A stretch of 64,000 bases of DNA, taken from the NCBI RefSeq assembly GCF_013346665.1, contig NZ_JABVBB010000034.1:1-64000 (forward strand), written 5' to 3'. Shown here piece by piece: positions 17,335 through 27,030 of this stretch. The notes beneath the pieces are model-generated. The model saw only the letters and a list, made by a program, of their open reading frames with translations. It did not search any database and was not told where the DNA came from. The translations under genes and the position numbers were made by a program. Position 1 is the stretch's first letter. Each line of letters opens with the position of its first letter. The stretch comes from Sulfitobacter maritimus. Lineage in GTDB: Bacteria; Pseudomonadota; Alphaproteobacteria; Rhodobacterales; Rhodobacteraceae.

Positions 17335-17429
17335 CCCCCGGTGGCCCGTGATGGGTCGCAATGGAATCGAAACGCCGCGTTTGGCCACTCCCGTCGCTGG
17401 GGGCCATTTCCGGCAGAAGGAGAAGCGAC

Positions 17430-17912
17430 ATGAAACTGCACGAACTTTCCGACAACGAAGGCGCAGCCAAGAAGCGTATGCGTGTTGGCCGTGGCCCCGG
17501 CTCTGGCAAGGGTAAAATGGGTGGCCGTGGTATCAAAGGTCAGAAGTCCCGTTCTGGCGTGGCGATCAAGGGCTTTGAAGGCGGCCAGATGCCGATCTAT
17601 CAGCGTCTGCCCAAGCGTGGCTTCAACAAGCCGAACCGCAAGTCTTTCGCTGTTGTGAACCTGGGCCTGATCCAGAAATTCATTGACGCCAAGAAGCTGG
17701 ACGCTGGCAACACCATTGACGGTGCGGCGCTCGTGGCTTCGGGTCTGGTGCGTCGTGAGCTGGACGGTATCCGCGTTCTGGCCAAAGGTGACATCACCTC
17801 CAAAATCGACCTGAACGTCGCTGGCGCTTCCAAGTCCGCGATCGAAGCGGTCGAGAAGGCAGGCGGCAAGGTGACCGTGGCGGCTCCGAAGGCTGCTGAG
17901 GCAGCCGAGTAA
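17430..17912 (+). CDS. rplO: 50S ribosomal protein L15
   Basis: L15 is a large-subunit protein with a Gly/Lys-rich extended N terminus. The 160-residue product starts [22 protein letters not shown] and has the [13 protein letters not shown] and QRLPKRGF signatures. The ATG at 17430 has an AGAAGGAG site. The 23 upstream in-frame codons are not L15-like. A hairpin terminator separates it from secY. Confidence 0.97.
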   Translation: MKLHELSDNEGAAKKRMRVGRGPGSGKGKMGGRGIKGQKSRSGVAIKGFEGGQMPIYQRLPKRGFNKPNRKSFAVVNLGLIQKFIDAKKLDAGNTIDGAALVASGLVRRELDGIRVLAKGDITSKIDLNVAGASKSAIEAVEKAGGKVTVAAPKAAEAAE

Positions 17913-17971
17913 AGCGGCCTTAAGGCTTGTGAGCGGCGCGCCAGCCGCTTACATAACCTCAAGTTTTCCCG

Positions 17972-18009
17972 AACGCCGCCCGCCGGAAAACGGCTCTGGG
18001 CGGCGTTTT
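17972..18009 (+). terminator. Terminator-like hairpin between rplO and secY
   Basis: AACGCCGCCC and GGGCGGCGTT form a 10-bp perfect stem around a 16-nt loop that itself contains GCCG..CGGC, ending in TTTT. It may reduce secY relative to ribosomal proteins. Confidence 0.75.
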
Positions 18010-18032
18010 CGCAACAAAAGAAGAGACCCCTC

Positions 18033-19415
18033 ATGGTATCTGCCGTCGAAAACATGGCCGCAAACACGAGCTGGGCCGCATTGGGCAAGGCAACTGACCT
18101 GCGCAATCGGATCCTGTTCACACTCGGGCTGCTCATCGTTTACCGCCTTGGCACCTTCATCCCGGTGCCCGGCATCGACGGTGGCGCCTTGCGCGACTTT
18201 ATGGAAAGCGCGGGCCAAGGCATCGGCGGCATGGTCTCGATGTTTACCGGCGGTGCGCTTGGCCGCATGGGGATCTTTGCTCTGGGCATCATGCCCTATA
18301 TCTCGGCCTCGATCATCGTTCAGCTGCTGACCTCCATGGTTCCGGCGCTGGAACAGTTGAAGAAAGAGGGCGAACAGGGCCGCAAAAAGATCAACCAGTA
18401 CACGCGCTATGGCACCGTGGCGCTCGCGACATTGCAGTCTTACGGCCTTGCGGTCAGCCTTCAGGCCGGTGACATTGTCGCTGATGGCCAGATGGGCTTT
18501 GGCTTTATCGCGGCCTGTATGATCACGCTTGTGGGCGGCACCATGTTCCTGATGTGGCTGGGTGAGCAGATCACTGCACGCGGCATCGGCAACGGCATCT
18601 CGCTCATCATTTTCGTCGGCATCATCGCCGAGGTTCCCGCAGCAATTGCACAGTTCTTTGCTTCGGGTCGGTCCGGTGCAATCAGCCCTGCGGTCATCGT
18701 GGGTGTGCTGGTCATGGTGATTGCGACGATCATGTTCGTGGTCTTCATGGAACGCGCTCTGCGAAAGATTCACATTCAATACCCCCGCCGTCAGGTCGGC
18801 ATGAAGATGTATGACGGCGGCACGTCGCACCTGCCGGTCAAGGTGAACCCCGCAGGCGTGATCCCGGCGATCTTTGCTTCGTCCTTGCTGCTGCTCCCGG
18901 TCACCGTCAGCACCTTCTCGGGCAACTCCACCAGCCCGGTCATGTCATGGCTCTTGGCGAACTTTGGCCCCGGTCAGCCGCTGTACTTGCTGTTCTTCGT
19001 GGCGATGATCGTTTTCTTCGCGTATTTCTATACGTTCAACGTTAGCTTCAAACCGGATGATGTGGCCGACAACCTGAAGAACCAGAACGGCTTTGTCCCC
19101 GGCATCCGTCCCGGTAAGCGCACCGCTGAGTATCTCGAGTATGTCGTGAACCGCGTTCTCGTGCTGGGCTCGGCCTACCTCGCGGCCGTCTGTGTTCTGC
19201 CGGAAATCCTGCGCGGCCAGTTCGCCATTCCCTTCTACTTCGGCGGTACATCAGTGCTGATCGTCGTGTCGGTGACGATGGACACCATCCAGCAGGTGCA
19301 GAGCCACTTGCTCGCGCATCAATACGAAGGTCTGCTTGAAAAATCGCAATTGCGCGGTAAGGGTGCAGGCAAAGGTAAAGGTACACGCAAGAAACGGAGC
19401 CCCGTACGTCGATGA
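18033..19415 (+). CDS. secY: Preprotein translocase subunit SecY
   Basis: SecY is the channel-forming subunit of the SecYEG translocon in the inner membrane. The 460-residue product has ten predicted transmembrane segments. It shows the family segments [19 protein letters not shown] and YPRRQVG, the cytoplasmic loop NPAGVIP, and a Lys/Gly-rich basic C terminus. It overlaps adk by ATGA, a classical secY-adk pairing. Confidence 0.98.
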   Translation: MVSAVENMAANTSWAALGKATDLRNRILFTLGLLIVYRLGTFIPVPGIDGGALRDFMESAGQGIGGMVSMFTGGALGRMGIFALGIMPYISASIIVQLLTSMVPALEQLKKEGEQGRKKINQYTRYGTVALATLQSYGLAVSLQAGDIVADGQMGFGFIAACMITLVGGTMFLMWLGEQITARGIGNGISLIIFVGIIAEVPAAIAQFFASGRSGAISPAVIVGVLVMVIATIMFVVFMERALRKIHIQYPRRQVGMKMYDGGTSHLPVKVNPAGVIPAIFASSLLLLPVTVSTFSGNSTSPVMSWLLANFGPGQPLYLLFFVAMIVFFAYFYTFNVSFKPDDVADNLKNQNGFVPGIRPGKRTAEYLEYVVNRVLVLGSAYLAAVCVLPEILRGQFAIPFYFGGTSVLIVVSVTMDTIQQVQSHLLAHQYEGLLEKSQLRGKGAGKGKGTRKKRSPVRR

Positions 19416-20059
19416 ACATTATTCTACTCGGGCCTCCGGGCGCAGGCAAAGGCACACAAGCACGTCATTTGGTCGAAACACGCAACATGGTACAGCTCTC
19501 TACGGGCGACATGCTGCGTGAAGCAAAAGACAGCGGCACGGAGATGGGCAAGATCGTGGCTGATGTCATGGATCGCGGTGCCTTGGTGACGGATGAGATC
19601 GTGATCGGTCTGATCCGCGAAAAGCTCACAGACAAGGCCGAGCATGGTGGTTTTATCTTTGACGGCTTCCCCCGCACCTTGGCGCAGGCTGATGCGCTGG
19701 CAGAGTTGATGGCCGATGAAGGTCAGACCCTTGATGCCGTGATCGAGATGAAGGTCGACGACGAAGCGCTCGTTGCCCGCATCACCGCCCGCTCCACCTG
19801 CGCAAACTGCGGTGAGGTCTACAACGACCTGACCAAGCCGATTCCCGAAGATGGCAAATGCACCAACTGCGGGGGCACCGAATTTAAGCGTCGGGCGGAC
19901 GACAATGAAGAAAGCCTCAAGACGCGTCTGATGGCCTATTACAAACAGACCTCGCCGCTGATTGGCTATTACTATGCCAAAGATATGCTGCGCGGTGTAA
20001 ATGGTCTGGGCAAGATCGAAGAAGTACGCGGCGCGATCGCGAATATCCTCGATAAGTAA
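19412..20059 (+). CDS. adk: Adenylate kinase, zinc-LID long form
   Basis: Adenylate kinase interconverts ATP + AMP and 2 ADP. The 215-residue product has the P-loop [10 protein letters not shown] at residues 7-16. Its long LID domain carries four cysteines (130, 133, 150, 153) that make a zinc site. DGFPRT marks the AMP-binding region. It is translationally coupled to secY by ATGA. Confidence 0.98.
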   Translation: MNIILLGPPGAGKGTQARHLVETRNMVQLSTGDMLREAKDSGTEMGKIVADVMDRGALVTDEIVIGLIREKLTDKAEHGGFIFDGFPRTLAQADALAELMADEGQTLDAVIEMKVDDEALVARITARSTCANCGEVYNDLTKPIPEDGKCTNCGGTEFKRRADDNEESLKTRLMAYYKQTSPLIGYYYAKDMLRGVNGLGKIEEVRGAIANILDK

Positions 20060-20124
20060 CCAACGAATGAGAGGGGCAGGGGGCGCGTCTTGCGGCCGTC
20101 TGTCCTTGAGTTTTGCGCGGCGGC

Positions 20125-20153
20125 TTGACGACCTTCGCAAAACCTCATAGTCA
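20125..20153 (+). promoter_or_regulatory. Weak candidate promoter upstream of rpsM
   Basis: TTGACG (20125-20130) is followed after 17 bp by TAGTCA (20148-20153), a poor -10. It overlaps an imperfect inverted repeat (GAGTTTTGCG...CGCAAAACCTC, 20108-20145), and a second stem (AGCCCGA...TCGGGCT, 20225-20251) lies downstream. The 249-nt adk-rpsM gap may therefore be a structured leader of the alpha unit. Confidence 0.25.
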
Positions 20154-20308
20154 CCCCTATCTCGCAAGAGAATCAAATTGTGGCAAGGCTCCGCCCAACG
20201 CTGCAAGATCACCTGATCAGCCTCAGCCCGATGGCCTTATCGCCTCGGGCTTGTGTTGTGAAAAAAGGGTCTGGAACGACGGACCCGCAACGAAAAGGAA
20301 TAGCTAAC

Positions 20309-20677
20309 GTGGCACGTATTGCCGGCGTAAACATCCCGACTGCAAAGCGGGTTCCCATCGCCCTCACCTATATCACCGGTATTGGCAACTCCTCCGCCAA
20401 GGCCATCTGCGAAGCCGTCGGCATCGACGAGACCCGCCGGGTCAACGAGCTGTCCGACGCCGAAGTTCTGGCCGTGCGTGAGCACATCGACGCCAACTAC
20501 ACCGTCGAAGGCGACCTGCGTCGTGACACGCAGATGAACATCAAGCGCCTGATGGATCTCGGCTGCTACCGTGGCCTGCGCCACCGTCGTAACCTGCCGG
20601 TTCGCGGTCAGCGTACCCATACTAACGCACGCACCCGCAAAGGCCCCGCGAAGGCCATTGCTGGCAAGAAGAAATAA
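20309..20677 (+). CDS. rpsM: 30S ribosomal protein S13
   Basis: S13 contacts the P-site tRNA and L5 across the subunit interface. The product from the GTG at 20309 is 122 residues, starting [15 protein letters not shown] and ending with the basic [14 protein letters not shown] segment. AAAGGA lies at proper distance before the GTG. The frame is open 43 codons upstream without homology. Confidence 0.97.
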   Translation: MARIAGVNIPTAKRVPIALTYITGIGNSSAKAICEAVGIDETRRVNELSDAEVLAVREHIDANYTVEGDLRRDTQMNIKRLMDLGCYRGLRHRRNLPVRGQRTHTNARTRKGPAKAIAGKKK

Positions 20678-20692
20678 GGGAGGGTTCGATCA

Positions 20693-21082
20693 ATGGCACG
20701 CGATAAGACACGCACCAAGCGTAAGGTCTCCAAGAACATCGCCGCAGGTGTGGCGCATGTGAACTCGAGCTTCAACAACACCAAGATCCTGATCTCGGAT
20801 GTTCAAGGCAACGCAATTTCCTGGTCCTCCGCTGGCACCATGGGCTTCAAAGGGTCGCGTAAATCGACTCCTTACGCTGCTCAAATGGCCGCAGAAGATG
20901 CAGGCCGCAAAGCTCAGGATCACGGCGTCAAGACGCTGGAAGTCGAAGTGCAAGGCCCCGGTTCGGGTCGTGAATCCGCACTGCGCGCTCTGGCGGCTGC
21001 CGGTTTCAACATCACCTCGATCCGTGATGTGACCCCGATGGCCCACAACGGCTGCCGCCCGCCCAAACGCCGCCGCGTTTAA
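20693..21082 (+). CDS. rpsK: 30S ribosomal protein S11
   Basis: S11 forms part of the platform near the E site. The 129-residue product has the conserved [30 protein letters not shown] and [19 protein letters not shown] segments. It follows rpsM by 15 nt, with a GGGAGGG site. rpsD, often next in other lineages, is absent here. Confidence 0.98.
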   Translation: MARDKTRTKRKVSKNIAAGVAHVNSSFNNTKILISDVQGNAISWSSAGTMGFKGSRKSTPYAAQMAAEDAGRKAQDHGVKTLEVEVQGPGSGRESALRALAAAGFNITSIRDVTPMAHNGCRPPKRRRV

Positions 21083-21196
21083 GCCGGGACTGTTTTACAT
21101 GGGGTCGCGCCTTGCGTGCGGCCCCATACCGCTTTTCAGAAACCTCGAGCGTTTGTGTCATTTGGACATGAGGCACAAACAAGGATGGAGGGACGC

Positions 21197-22213
21197 ATGA
21201 TCCACAAGAATTGGGCTGAATTGATCAAGCCGCAACAGCTTGACGTCAAGCCGGGCAATGACCCGGCCCGTCAGGCGACCGTCATGGCCGAACCGCTGGA
21301 GCGCGGCTTTGGTCTGACGCTCGGCAACGCGCTGCGCCGCGTGCTGATGTCCTCGCTGCAAGGTGCGGCGATCACATCCGTGCAGATCGACAACGTACTG
21401 CACGAGTTCTCCTCCGTTGCCGGTGTGCGCGAAGACGTGACCGACATCATCCTGAACCTCAAGGGCGTCAGCCTGCGCATGGAAGTCGAAGGCCCCAAGC
21501 GCCTGTCGATCTCTGCCAAAGGTCCGGGCGTCGTGACTGCTGGTGACATCTCCGAATCCGCCGGTATCGAGATTCTGAACCGCGAGCATGTGATCTGCCA
21601 CCTCGACGATGGTGCAGATGTCTACATGGAGCTGACCGTCAACACTGGCAAGGGCTATGTCTCTGCCGACAAGAACAAGCCCGAGGACGCCCCCATCGGC
21701 CTGATCCCGATCGACGCGATTTATTCGCCGGTCAAGAAGGTCTCCTATGACGTGCAGCCCACCCGTGAGGGCCAGGTGCTGGACTATGACAAGCTGACCA
21801 TGAAAGTGGAAACAGATGGCTCCATCACGCCGGATGACGCCGTGGCCTTCGCCGCGCGCATCCTGCAGGACCAGCTGGGCATCTTCGTCAACTTCGACGA
21901 GCCGGAATCGGCGTCCCGTCAGGACGACGACGATGGTCTTGAGTTCAACCCGCTGCTGCTCAAGAAGGTCGATGAGCTGGAACTGTCGGTGCGTTCGGCA
22001 AACTGCCTGAAGAACGACAACATCGTCTATATCGGCGATCTGATCCAGAAGACCGAAGCAGAGATGCTGCGCACGCCGAACTTTGGCCGCAAGTCCTTGA
22101 ACGAGATCAAGGAAGTGCTGTCGGGCATGGGCCTGCACCTTGGCATGGACGTCGAAGACTGGCCGCCAGAAAACATCGAAGACCTCGCCAAGAAGTTCGA
22201 GGATTCGTTTTAA
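21197..22213 (+). CDS. rpoA: DNA-directed RNA polymerase alpha subunit
   Basis: The alpha subunit dimerises to nucleate the RNA polymerase core; its C-terminal domain contacts UP elements and activators. The 338-residue product has the N-terminal dimerisation domain ([21 protein letters not shown], here [17 protein letters not shown]) and the C-terminal domain with [11 protein letters not shown] and [12 protein letters not shown]. The ATG at 21197 has a strong GGAGGG site; upstream in-frame codons starting from a GTG are not alpha-like. Confidence 0.98.
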   Translation: MIHKNWAELIKPQQLDVKPGNDPARQATVMAEPLERGFGLTLGNALRRVLMSSLQGAAITSVQIDNVLHEFSSVAGVREDVTDIILNLKGVSLRMEVEGPKRLSISAKGPGVVTAGDISESAGIEILNREHVICHLDDGADVYMELTVNTGKGYVSADKNKPEDAPIGLIPIDAIYSPVKKVSYDVQPTREGQVLDYDKLTMKVETDGSITPDDAVAFAARILQDQLGIFVNFDEPESASRQDDDDGLEFNPLLLKKVDELELSVRSANCLKNDNIVYIGDLIQKTEAEMLRTPNFGRKSLNEIKEVLSGMGLHLGMDVEDWPPENIEDLAKKFEDSF

Positions 22214-22222
22214 GATACGGTG

Positions 22223-22269
22223 CCCGGAAACTTTCAAAGTTTCCGGGGCCGATTTCTTTTAAAGAAATC
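22223..22269. repeat. Two adjacent perfect palindromes after rpoA
   Basis: The first (22223-22247) pairs CCCGGAAACTTT with AAAGTTTCCGGG around one base, in practice a 10-bp stem with a 5-nt loop. The second (22251-22269) pairs GATTTCTTT with AAAGAAATC around one T. They are only 3 nt apart. The first could end transcription of rpoA, but rplQ, its usual partner, follows 107 nt later. The layout also resembles dispersed intergenic palindromic elements. Confidence 0.7.
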
Positions 22270-22376
22270 GGGTGCCGTGAAGACCGGGCTCAAGCCCCAA
22301 GGAGAGCCCGTGACACGCATCGCGGGCCAGACAAAGCAAAACCGCCCGTAGAGGGCCTCACGATTGGAGTAAGACT

Positions 22377-22793
22377 ATGCGTCACGCACGTGGATACCGC
22401 CGCCTGAACCGTACACATGAACACCGCAAGGCGCTGTTCTCGAACATGGCAGGCTCGCTCATCGAGCATGAGCAAATCAAAACAACCTTGCCGAAAGCCA
22501 AGGAACTGAAGCCGATCATCGAAAAGATGATCACGCTGGCCAAACGCGGCGACCTGCACGCCCGCCGTCAGGCCGCAAGCAAGCTGAAAGAAGACCAGTA
22601 TGTCGCGAAACTCTTCGACATCCTGGGCCCGCGCTACAAGGACCGCCAGGGTGGTTACGTGCGCGTTCTGAAAGCTGGCTTCCGCTATGGTGACATGGCG
22701 CCGATGGCGATCATCGAATTCGTCGACCGCGACCGCGACGCTAAAGGCGCCGCAGACAAAGCGCGGGTGGCCGAAGAAGACGCCGCAGAATAA
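22377..22793 (+). CDS. rplQ: 50S ribosomal protein L17
   Basis: L17 lies near the tunnel exit. The 138-residue product starts [21 protein letters not shown] and has the [26 protein letters not shown]-terminal core (here around residues 95-120), plus a short acidic tail. It ends the alpha unit. Confidence 0.98.
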   Translation: MRHARGYRRLNRTHEHRKALFSNMAGSLIEHEQIKTTLPKAKELKPIIEKMITLAKRGDLHARRQAASKLKEDQYVAKLFDILGPRYKDRQGGYVRVLKAGFRYGDMAPMAIIEFVDRDRDAKGAADKARVAEEDAAE

Positions 22794-22815
22794 GATTTCG
22801 CAGATTGCGAGAATG

Positions 22816-22843
22816 AAAGCCCTGCCACTTGGCGGGGCTTTTT
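22816..22843 (+). terminator. Rho-independent terminator after rplQ
   Basis: AAGCCCTGCC and GGCGGGGCTT form a 10-bp stem (one G-U) with loop ACTT and five T residues in total at the 3' side. It closes the ribosomal protein cluster. Confidence 0.92.
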
Positions 22844-22919
22844 CGTTGGAGCAGGGATATTTCGGGCTTCTTCCAAATGGGAGTTGCACCCGTCTGGACG
22901 GCTGCGCATATCTGAGGGT

Positions 22920-24293
22920 ATGAGATATTTCGTGATGATCCTAATGCTGCTTGCCGCCCCTTTGGCTGCGCAGCAGGTGCCGAGTTCCGCCGCGCAGATG
23001 CAGCTCAGTTTCGTGCCGCTGGTCAAGCAGGCCACGCCCGCCGTGGTCAACATCTACGCCCGCATCATGACCGAGCCGCAGCGCACACCGCTTCAGCGTG
23101 ATCCGTTTTTTGAACGGTTTTTCCGAGACCCTTTCTCCGAACGTCCTCGGGTGCAAAACTCACTGGGTTCAGGGGTTATTCTTTCTGCGGATGGCATTGT
23201 TGTATCAAACTATCATGTGGTCGGTACGGCGACCGATATACGCGTCGTCTTGAACGACCGGCGTGAGTTCAGCGCCCATGTCCTTTTGGGCGATGCTGAC
23301 AGCGATCTGGCAATTCTCAAGCTAGAGGGGGCAGAAGACCTACCGTTTCTTGAGCTGCGCGACAGCGATGCGGTTGAGGTCGGCGAACTTACCTTGGCCA
23401 TCGGCAACCCCTTTGGCGTGGGCCAGACCGTCTCGAGCGGCATCGTCTCGGGGCTGGCACGGTCGGGCGCGGCGAATAATGGTGGGCAGGGCTATTTCAT
23501 CCAGACCGATGCGCCGATCAATCCCGGCAATTCCGGCGGCGCGTTGATCGACATGCAGGGGCGGCTGATTGGCGTGAACACCTCGATCTTGACACGGTCG
23601 GGCGGCAGCAACGGCATCGGCTTTGCCATTCCCGCTGATCTGGTTGCGGCCTTTGTCGCGCAGGCGCGGGCGGGGGAGGCGGTTTTCCAACGGCCTTGGG
23701 CGGGGCTTGCCGGTCAGCCAGTGGATGCCGATATGGCAGGGCCGTTGGGGTTGGATCGGCCCGGCGGGATTATCGTGTCCGGGCTGCATGCCGCGAGCCC
23801 GTTTAATGCTGCGGGGTTGCAGGTCGGCGATGTGATTGTCAGCGTGGACGGTCAGGCGGTGAATACCCCGTCTGAGATGATTTACCGTATGTCGGTTGCC
23901 GGGCTGGGCCATTCGGCTCGGATTGGGGTGATGCGCGACGGGGAACCACGGGAGATGACCGTGGCGCTGATCGCCGCGCCGGATGAGCCTGACCGCGCCG
24001 AGATCACGCTGGGTGCGCGGAGCCTGTTGCCTGGTCTGCGGGCTGCGCGGATCAATCCGGCTGTGATTTCCGAGCTTAATCTGCCGCTGGAAAGCCGTGG
24101 CGTTGTGGTGATGGATGCCGGGCGCTTTGGGCCGCGCGTGGGGTTGCGGGACGGTGATGTGATCCTATCCGTGAATGGGGTAGATGTGACCGAGACCCGC
24201 ATCTTGGTCGCTCTTTTGTCGGGCGAGGTGCGGCACATTCAGATGGTTATTCAGCGCGGCGACCGGCGTGTCGCCCTGCGGTTTAGGGGGTAG
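22920..24293 (+). CDS. Periplasmic serine protease, HtrA/DegP family
   Basis: HtrA proteases degrade or refold misfolded envelope proteins. From the ATG at 22920 the product is 457 residues. A signal peptide (about 1-18) is followed by a trypsin-like domain with the triad His99 (SNYHVVG), Asp129 (DSDLAIL) and Ser205 (NPGNSGGAL), then two PDZ domains (about 255-350 and 365-455). The open frame extends 12 codons upstream, without a signal-like sequence. rarA follows after one base, so the two are probably co-transcribed. Confidence 0.93.
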   Translation: MRYFVMILMLLAAPLAAQQVPSSAAQMQLSFVPLVKQATPAVVNIYARIMTEPQRTPLQRDPFFERFFRDPFSERPRVQNSLGSGVILSADGIVVSNYHVVGTATDIRVVLNDRREFSAHVLLGDADSDLAILKLEGAEDLPFLELRDSDAVEVGELTLAIGNPFGVGQTVSSGIVSGLARSGAANNGGQGYFIQTDAPINPGNSGGALIDMQGRLIGVNTSILTRSGGSNGIGFAIPADLVAAFVAQARAGEAVFQRPWAGLAGQPVDADMAGPLGLDRPGGIIVSGLHAASPFNAAGLQVGDVIVSVDGQAVNTPSEMIYRMSVAGLGHSARIGVMRDGEPREMTVALIAAPDEPDRAEITLGARSLLPGLRAARINPAVISELNLPLESRGVVVMDAGRFGPRVGLRDGDVILSVNGVDVTETRILVALLSGEVRHIQMVIQRGDRRVALRFRG

Positions 24294-24294
24294 C

Positions 24295-25602
24295 GTGGCG
24301 GATCTATTCGGCGACGGCGAGGTAGTGGCAGAGAGCGGGCACCGCCCACTGGCGGACCGGCTGCGCCCGCGGGCCTTGTCGGAGGTGATCGGGCAGGACC
24401 AAGTGCTTGGGCCGGATGCGCCTTTGACGGTAATGTTAGCCTCTGGCGCGCTGTCGTCGCTGATCTTCTGGGGGCCGCCCGGGGTTGGCAAAACAACCAT
24501 TGCGCGGCTGCTGGCGGATGAGACGGACCTGCACTTCGTACAGATCAGCGCGATATTCTCCGGCGTGCCGGAACTGCGCAAGGTTTTTGAGGCGGCGAAA
24601 CTGCGCAGGCGACAGGGGCAGGGGACGCTGCTGTTCGTTGACGAGATTCACCGCTTCAACAAGGCGCAACAGGACGGCTTCCTGCCGCATATGGAGGATG
24701 GCACGATTCTCTTGGTCGGCGCCACGACCGAAAACCCCAGTTTTGAGTTAAATGCCGCTGTGTTAAGCCGTGCGCAGGTGCTGGTGCTGGAACGCCTGCC
24801 GCTTGACGATCTGGAGCGCTTGGCGCAGCGGGCCGAGCAAGAGTTGGGCAAGCCGCTGCCGCTGCAACCCGATGCCCGCGAAGCACTGCTGGAAATGGCC
24901 GATGGTGACGGGCGGGCGCTGCTCAATCTGATCGAACAGGTGACCGCGTGGAAGGGCGATGATCTGCTCGACAAGGTGGGGCTGTCCAAGCGTCTGATGC
25001 GCCGGGCGGCGCAATACGACAAGGGCGGCGATTCGCATTACAACCTGATCTCGGCGCTGCACAAATCCATGCGCGGCTCGGACCCGGATGCGGCGCTTTA
25101 CTGGCTGGGCCGGATGCTGGAGGGCGGCGAAGACCCGCGCTATCTGATGCGGCGCATCACCCGCATGGCGGTGGAGGACGTGGGCCTTGCCGATCCGCAG
25201 GCGCAGGCCTTTTGCTTGCAGGCGTGGGAGACCTATGAACGCCTCGGCAGCCCCGAAGGGGAACTCGCGATCGCGCAGGCGCTGACCTACATCTGCCTCG
25301 CGCCCAAGTCGAACGCGGTTTACAAAGCCTATAAAGGCGCGCGCAAACTGGCCCGCAGCACCGGATCGGAGCCGCCGCCGAAACATATTCTGAACGCGCC
25401 GACCAAGCTGATGAAGGACCAAGGTTATGGCAGCGGGTACGCCTACGACCATGACGCTGAGGATGGATTCTCGGGGCAGAACTACTTTCCCGACGCGATG
25501 GCGCGGCCTAGTCTTTACGAGCCGGTTGAGCGCGGCTTTGAGCGCGAGTTGAAAAAGCGACAGGATTACTTCGCCGGGCTGCGGGCCAAGCGGAAAACTT
25601 GA
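24295..25602 (+). CDS. rarA: Replication-associated recombination protein A (MgsA/WRNIP1 family AAA ATPase)
   Basis: RarA acts at stalled replication forks and single-stranded DNA ends. From the GTG at 24295 the product is 435 residues. It has Walker A GPPGVGKTT, Walker B FVDEIHRFNKAQQD, sensor 1 ATTENPSFE and the C-terminal tetramerisation domain (SAFQKSIRGSDPDAA-like HKSMRGSDPDAALYWL). AGGGGGT at the end of htrA is the ribosome binding site. The frame is open nine codons further upstream, overlapping htrA. Confidence 0.95.
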   Translation: MADLFGDGEVVAESGHRPLADRLRPRALSEVIGQDQVLGPDAPLTVMLASGALSSLIFWGPPGVGKTTIARLLADETDLHFVQISAIFSGVPELRKVFEAAKLRRRQGQGTLLFVDEIHRFNKAQQDGFLPHMEDGTILLVGATTENPSFELNAAVLSRAQVLVLERLPLDDLERLAQRAEQELGKPLPLQPDAREALLEMADGDGRALLNLIEQVTAWKGDDLLDKVGLSKRLMRRAAQYDKGGDSHYNLISALHKSMRGSDPDAALYWLGRMLEGGEDPRYLMRRITRMAVEDVGLADPQAQAFCLQAWETYERLGSPEGELAIAQALTYICLAPKSNAVYKAYKGARKLARSTGSEPPPKHILNAPTKLMKDQGYGSGYAYDHDAEDGFSGQNYFPDAMARPSLYEPVERGFERELKKRQDYFAGLRAKRKT

Positions 25603-25633
25603 CTCCGGGCCGCGCCCGCGCGATGGGGTGTCG

Positions 25634-25987
25634 ATGATGAAAACACTGATCATGGTGGCCCTCGGCGGCGCTCTGGGCGCGAGCCTGCGGTACCTTGTCG
25701 GTCTCACGGTCGGCTTTCCGTTTGGTACCTTGGCTGTCAATGCCACCGGCTCGCTGGCGATTGGCGTGGTCTGGGTGCTGGCGGAAAAGACATCGCTGCT
25801 GCTGCCCTTTCTTATGACCGGCCTGCTGGGCGGTTTCACGACCTTTTCGGCGTTTTCACTCGATACCCTGCGGCTGGTCGAAGCGGGCCGGGCAGGGGTC
25901 GCATTTTCATATGTGGGGGCCTCGGTGATCTTGTCGTTGGCCGCCTGTTTGCTGGGCCTCTGGTTGGCCCGAGAGGTGTTGGCATGA
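25634..25987 (+). CDS. crcB: Fluoride ion exporter CrcB/Fluc
   Basis: Fluc channels are small dual-topology membrane proteins that export F-. The 117-residue product has four hydrophobic helices and the family marks GGALGASLRY, FPFGTLAVNATGS (conserved Asn) and GFTTFSAFS (Phe-box and central Na+ site). Starts at 25628 (GTG), 25634 or 25637 are possible. No fluoride riboswitch was recognised upstream, and the gene sits inside a housekeeping chain, overlapping rluC by ATGA. Confidence 0.93.
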   Translation: MMKTLIMVALGGALGASLRYLVGLTVGFPFGTLAVNATGSLAIGVVWVLAEKTSLLLPFLMTGLLGGFTTFSAFSLDTLRLVEAGRAGVAFSYVGASVILSLAACLLGLWLAREVLA

Positions 25988-27030
25988 GCCGCGTACAAAC
26001 CATTACCGTCGCCGAAGGCGATGGCGACCAGCGGCTTGACCGTTGGTTTAAGCGGATGTTTCCGCAGATCAATCAGGGGCTTATCGAAAAGATGTGCCGC
26101 AAGGGCGAAATCCGCGTCGATGGCGGTCGGGTGAAGGCCAATACGCGGCTGGAGGCTGGCCAAGAGGTCCGCGTGCCGCCGCTGCCCGATAGCGCACCCC
26201 CGCCACCGCCCAAGCGGACGCGGATCACCGATGCCGACGCCAAGATGATCCGCAACTGTGTGATCTACCGCGACGATCATGTGATTGCGCTGAACAAGCC
26301 GCCGGGTTTGGCGGTGCAGGGTGGCTCGGGGCAGGCGGATCGCCATGTTGATGCGCTGTCCGAAGCGCTCATCTTTGACGCCGAGGAAAAGCCGCGTTTG
26401 GTGCATCGGTTGGACCGGGATACCTCTGGCGTGCTGCTGCTGGCACGGACCCGTTTGGCGGCCAAGGCGCTGACAGCGGCGATGCGGCACCGTGAGACGC
26501 GCAAGATTTACTGGGCCATCGTGGCTGGCGTGCCGACGCCGTACTTGGGCGAGATCAAATATGGCCTCGTCAAAGCCGGCGGTCATGGGCGCAGCGGCGA
26601 GGGCGAGAAGATGATCGCCGTGCATCCGCGCGACATGGACGACACGCCCGGTGCAAAACGGGCGCACACGCTTTACGCCACGCTCTACCGCGTTGGCTCG
26701 CGGGCGTCTTGGGTGGCGATGGAGCCGATCACCGGCCGCACGCACCAGCTTCGCGCGCATATGGCCGAGATCGGGCATCCGATTGTGGGCGATGGCAAAT
26801 ACGGTGGGTCCGGGCAGGAAAACCTCGGCGACGGCTGGGGTGCGCAACTGGGCGGGATCATCTCGAAAAAGCTGCACCTGCATGCGCGGATGATGCGTTT
26901 TGAGCATCCCCATACCCGCAAGACGGTCACCATCACCGCTGAACTGCCCGACCATATGGCGCATAGCTGGGACACCTTTGGCTGGACCGAAGATCTGGCC
27001 GATGAAGACCCCTTTGAGTCGCTGCAATGA
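25984..27030 (+). CDS. rluC: 23S rRNA pseudouridine synthase, RluC type
   Basis: RluC makes pseudouridine 955, 2504 and 2580 in E. coli 23S rRNA. The 348-residue product has an N-terminal S4 RNA-binding domain (about 16-75), a Pro-rich linker, and the RluA-family catalytic domain with HRLDRDTSG (catalytic Asp144). MEPITGRTHQLRAH and a KLHLHA segment follow. RluC versus RluD specificity is inferred from overall resemblance. It overlaps crcB and the phosphatase gene by ATGA on both sides. Confidence 0.9.
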   Translation: MSRVQTITVAEGDGDQRLDRWFKRMFPQINQGLIEKMCRKGEIRVDGGRVKANTRLEAGQEVRVPPLPDSAPPPPPKRTRITDADAKMIRNCVIYRDDHVIALNKPPGLAVQGGSGQADRHVDALSEALIFDAEEKPRLVHRLDRDTSGVLLLARTRLAAKALTAAMRHRETRKIYWAIVAGVPTPYLGEIKYGLVKAGGHGRSGEGEKMIAVHPRDMDDTPGAKRAHTLYATLYRVGSRASWVAMEPITGRTHQLRAHMAEIGHPIVGDGKYGGSGQENLGDGWGAQLGGIISKKLHLHARMMRFEHPHTRKTVTITAELPDHMAHSWDTFGWTEDLADEDPFESLQ

